Shown piece after piece: positions 62,088 through 64,000 of a DNA stretch of 64,000 bases (position 1 is its first letter; every line of letters begins with the position of its first letter). Position numbers and translations under genes: made by a program. Location of the stretch: positions 53,713,745-53,777,744 of the forward strand of contig CAMZMU010000062.1 of the NCBI GenBank assembly GCA_947311845.1. Reading direction: 5' to 3'. A model generated the notes under the pieces. It did no database searches and was not told where the DNA came from. It worked only from the letters and a program-made list of their open reading frames with translations. The stretch is from Poa pratensis (lineage: Eukaryota > Streptophyta > Magnoliopsida > Poales > Poaceae).

Positions 62088-64000
62088 TGTCACATCCCGA
62101 ATTTATAAACTAAGAAAAACTTAGTTTAACAAGACCCAAAATTCAGAACCAACAAAAACTTTTTGAAATATTTCACTGATGGTTGTGTTTTCCTTCCCAT
62201 TGCTCTGTTGACCTTGTGTGACTGGTGTTTAAGTTGTGTGACTTGTTGTGATGTTGATCTTGTTGTGTTGCTGCTTGTGTGGATAATTCCTTTGTTGTGC
62301 TCAATACTAAAATGAAAACCACTGATCACAAATTTGGAATGTTACTTGAAAACAAAACTAGACCTCTATGATTACTCACACCCTCAAAATAAAAATCTTG
62401 ATTAAAAGAAATGATCTTATTTAAATTCCCTCTCTACATATTTCTCTACTTTGATATAACAATTATTTTATCTTATAAAATCTAGGAATGACATGATAAC
62501 CATCTCATTATCATATTACTCTCTCCTCAAAATATTTACTCTTCAATTACAAAGGTATTTCAATTTGTCAAATTGGTTTTATCCAAAAATGCCATATTTA
62601 AACTCTATGAACAAATATGGTTCAAAACATTTTATTTTGAAGTCCCAATTTTTGTGGAAGCTCTACTTGATAAGGGGAGCCTACCCAAATAATTTCAGAA
62701 TTTTTGAAATATTTTAAATGCCTCAATTAAATGTCTAAAAGCTACTGGTTTTAAAAAGAAATAAAAGAAATAGAAGAAAAAGCCAGCAGGGGGTTATTTG
62801 CAAAATGGTCATCTCTTACCTGTAGCAACAGCACGACGCACCGCCGTGTCGTTCGCTCGGCAGCGCTCGCCGCCCGGACCCCCCCCAGCCGCGCGCGTCC
62901 AGGCCCCCCTCTCCTGCCGTGCGAGGAGAACAAGAGGCCCCCCCCCCCCCACGACGCTCTGCTCTCCTCCATCTCTCACTCGCCCTCCTGCTCTCTCCCT
63001 CTCCCTCTGTTCCTCTGCCATGGCCGAGCTCGCCGTCGCACGCCGCCGTCGTTTGAAGCAGCCCCGAGGACATCTAGGACCGCCAGGAGCTCCGCCTAGT
63101 CCTCCTCCACCATCACGTACAAGGAATCGGACCGGGGAGCTGGGGATTGCCGCCATCGACGCCGTCTTCTTCCTCACGGGCCGCCGCGCTCCGAGCTTGA
63201 TTCCGGCGTCGTCACCGCACCTCTGCACCAACGGATCGCACTCACGCGTCTAGGGTGAGCACGCCGTCCTCGTAGACATGTTTTCCATCCCTCTCGCCCT
63301 GATTCAGTAGCTCCACGTAGCTCGGTGCCGTCCTCGGCTCCTCCATGGCCGTGACCTCGTCGATGAAGAATGCGAGCCGTGCGCCCTTGTTCTTCCACCC
63401 AAACACGCACCCGAGGTTCGCCACCTCTCCTGCACTCGGTTGCACGCACGCACGCACACGGAGCGCCGCCGAACGTGGACGTCGCCGTCTGAAGTCGCCG
63501 CCGTCGCTCCACTGTCCAAGTTTGCATTTTTTTTTTCAGTTTCGTCAATCGAGCATCGTTAGATATGTGAAAACCCCGTCGATCTGCTTTCTAACACGAA
63601 CACGAGCTCGACCCAGTGGTCAACGCCGCCGATCTGCCGCACTCGCGCGTCGTCGCGGGTTCGAGTCCCCTCGGCCGCAAAAGGCACCCTTTTTCCTCTC
63701 TTTTCCGCACTGACAGGCGGGCCCCACCGGTCAGCGACCGTGGTGGCCAGCGCAGCCCACACACGCCCCGTCAGCGCCAGCATGGCCACGGGCCCCACCT
63801 GTCAGCGGCTGTGGCTAGCCCAGTCCGTGGTGTAAAACGTTCCGCTAGATTTTCTGAGAAATAAAATAAAAAGACAGATTCAAATATAAACTTCTAAAAT
63901 CCATATCTTTTTGAATACTAATCCAAAAATAGCAAACAATATATCAAAATGATCAGGAGAAATAACTTGACCTCATAACATCATTTTCATGTTGAACTAA
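62088..64000 (+). mobile_element. Long LTR related to the Region 1 array, cut by window end
   Basis: It starts TGTCACATCCCGAATTTATA directly after the LTR-E spacer (candidate TSD TTTTC, 62083-62087). The first 130 bp match LTR2/LTR3 starts closely, then diverge. A GC-rich island lies at 62830-63830, as in the other long LTRs. The sequence around 63800-63940 matches the solo LTR at 42667-42800. No ORF is recognised. Confidence 0.83.
63603..63682 (+). other. tRNA-like / SINE-like patch with A- and B-box motifs
   Basis: GACCCAGTGG resembles a pol III A box and GGGTTCGAGTCCCC, about 45 bp later, matches the B box. The patch is not evident at the equivalent place in the solo LTR 41341-45241. It cannot fold as a normal tRNA as far as I can see, and no A-tail or TSD was found. 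Confidence 0.35.

Overview
This is a 64-kb piece of a large, repeat-rich plant genome. Everything recognisable is eukaryotic: nested LTR retrotransposons, LINEs, MITEs and one nine-exon plant gene. Several LTR types (starts TGATACGTCC..., TGATACGTCTCC..., very long TGTNAC...CCC LTRs) are typical of cool-season grasses, so the best guess is Pooideae, probably Triticeae (wheat, Aegilops, rye or barley). Nothing looks bacterial, viral or CRISPR-like. All boundaries were read by eye; target-site duplications (TSDs) were used wherever they could be found.

Region 1 (1-17,808) is a plus-strand tandem array LTR-internal-LTR-internal-LTR of one retrotransposon with very long LTRs (about 5.2 kb) and a very short ORF-less internal domain (about 1.44 kb). 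The first LTR has lost about 4.6 kb. The second carries a 4.0-kb antisense solo LTR of a related family. The array sits inside the reverse-transcriptase region of a minus-strand Athila-lineage gypsy element (17,809-22,007).

Region 2 (22,008-28,800) is a GC-rich retroposon-like sequence with minisatellites. It is interrupted by a hAT MITE (8-bp TSD) and a 1.59-kb solo LTR (5-bp TSD). After it come an 811-bp PIF/Harbinger element and a Mutator-like element carrying a broken piece of a BAHD/HCT acyltransferase gene.

Region 3 (28,803-39,357) holds the only host gene recognised, a nine-exon zinc-type alcohol dehydrogenase-like gene (35,158-37,483) with several frameshifts and a changed zinc ligand. 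A 6.3-kb decayed copia element with perfect TSDs is inserted about 90 bp upstream of its ATG, and a Stowaway MITE lies just after its stop codon.

Region 4 (39,358-64,000) is a nest. A minus-strand LINE has been split by four insertions: a second LINE (13-bp TSD), a 3.9-kb solo LTR, a 15-kb gypsy complex and a further plus-strand LTR. The gypsy complex is a non-autonomous gag-protease element that carries a second, younger copy of the same family. The window ends inside another long LTR related to those of Region 1.

No intact protein-coding gene was found. The value of the window is its readable insertion history, plus several structural oddities: an asymmetric LTR end with a perfect TSD, a mosaic LTR, repeated primer-site motifs, gag-protease-only elements, and an LTR promoter placed in front of a gene.
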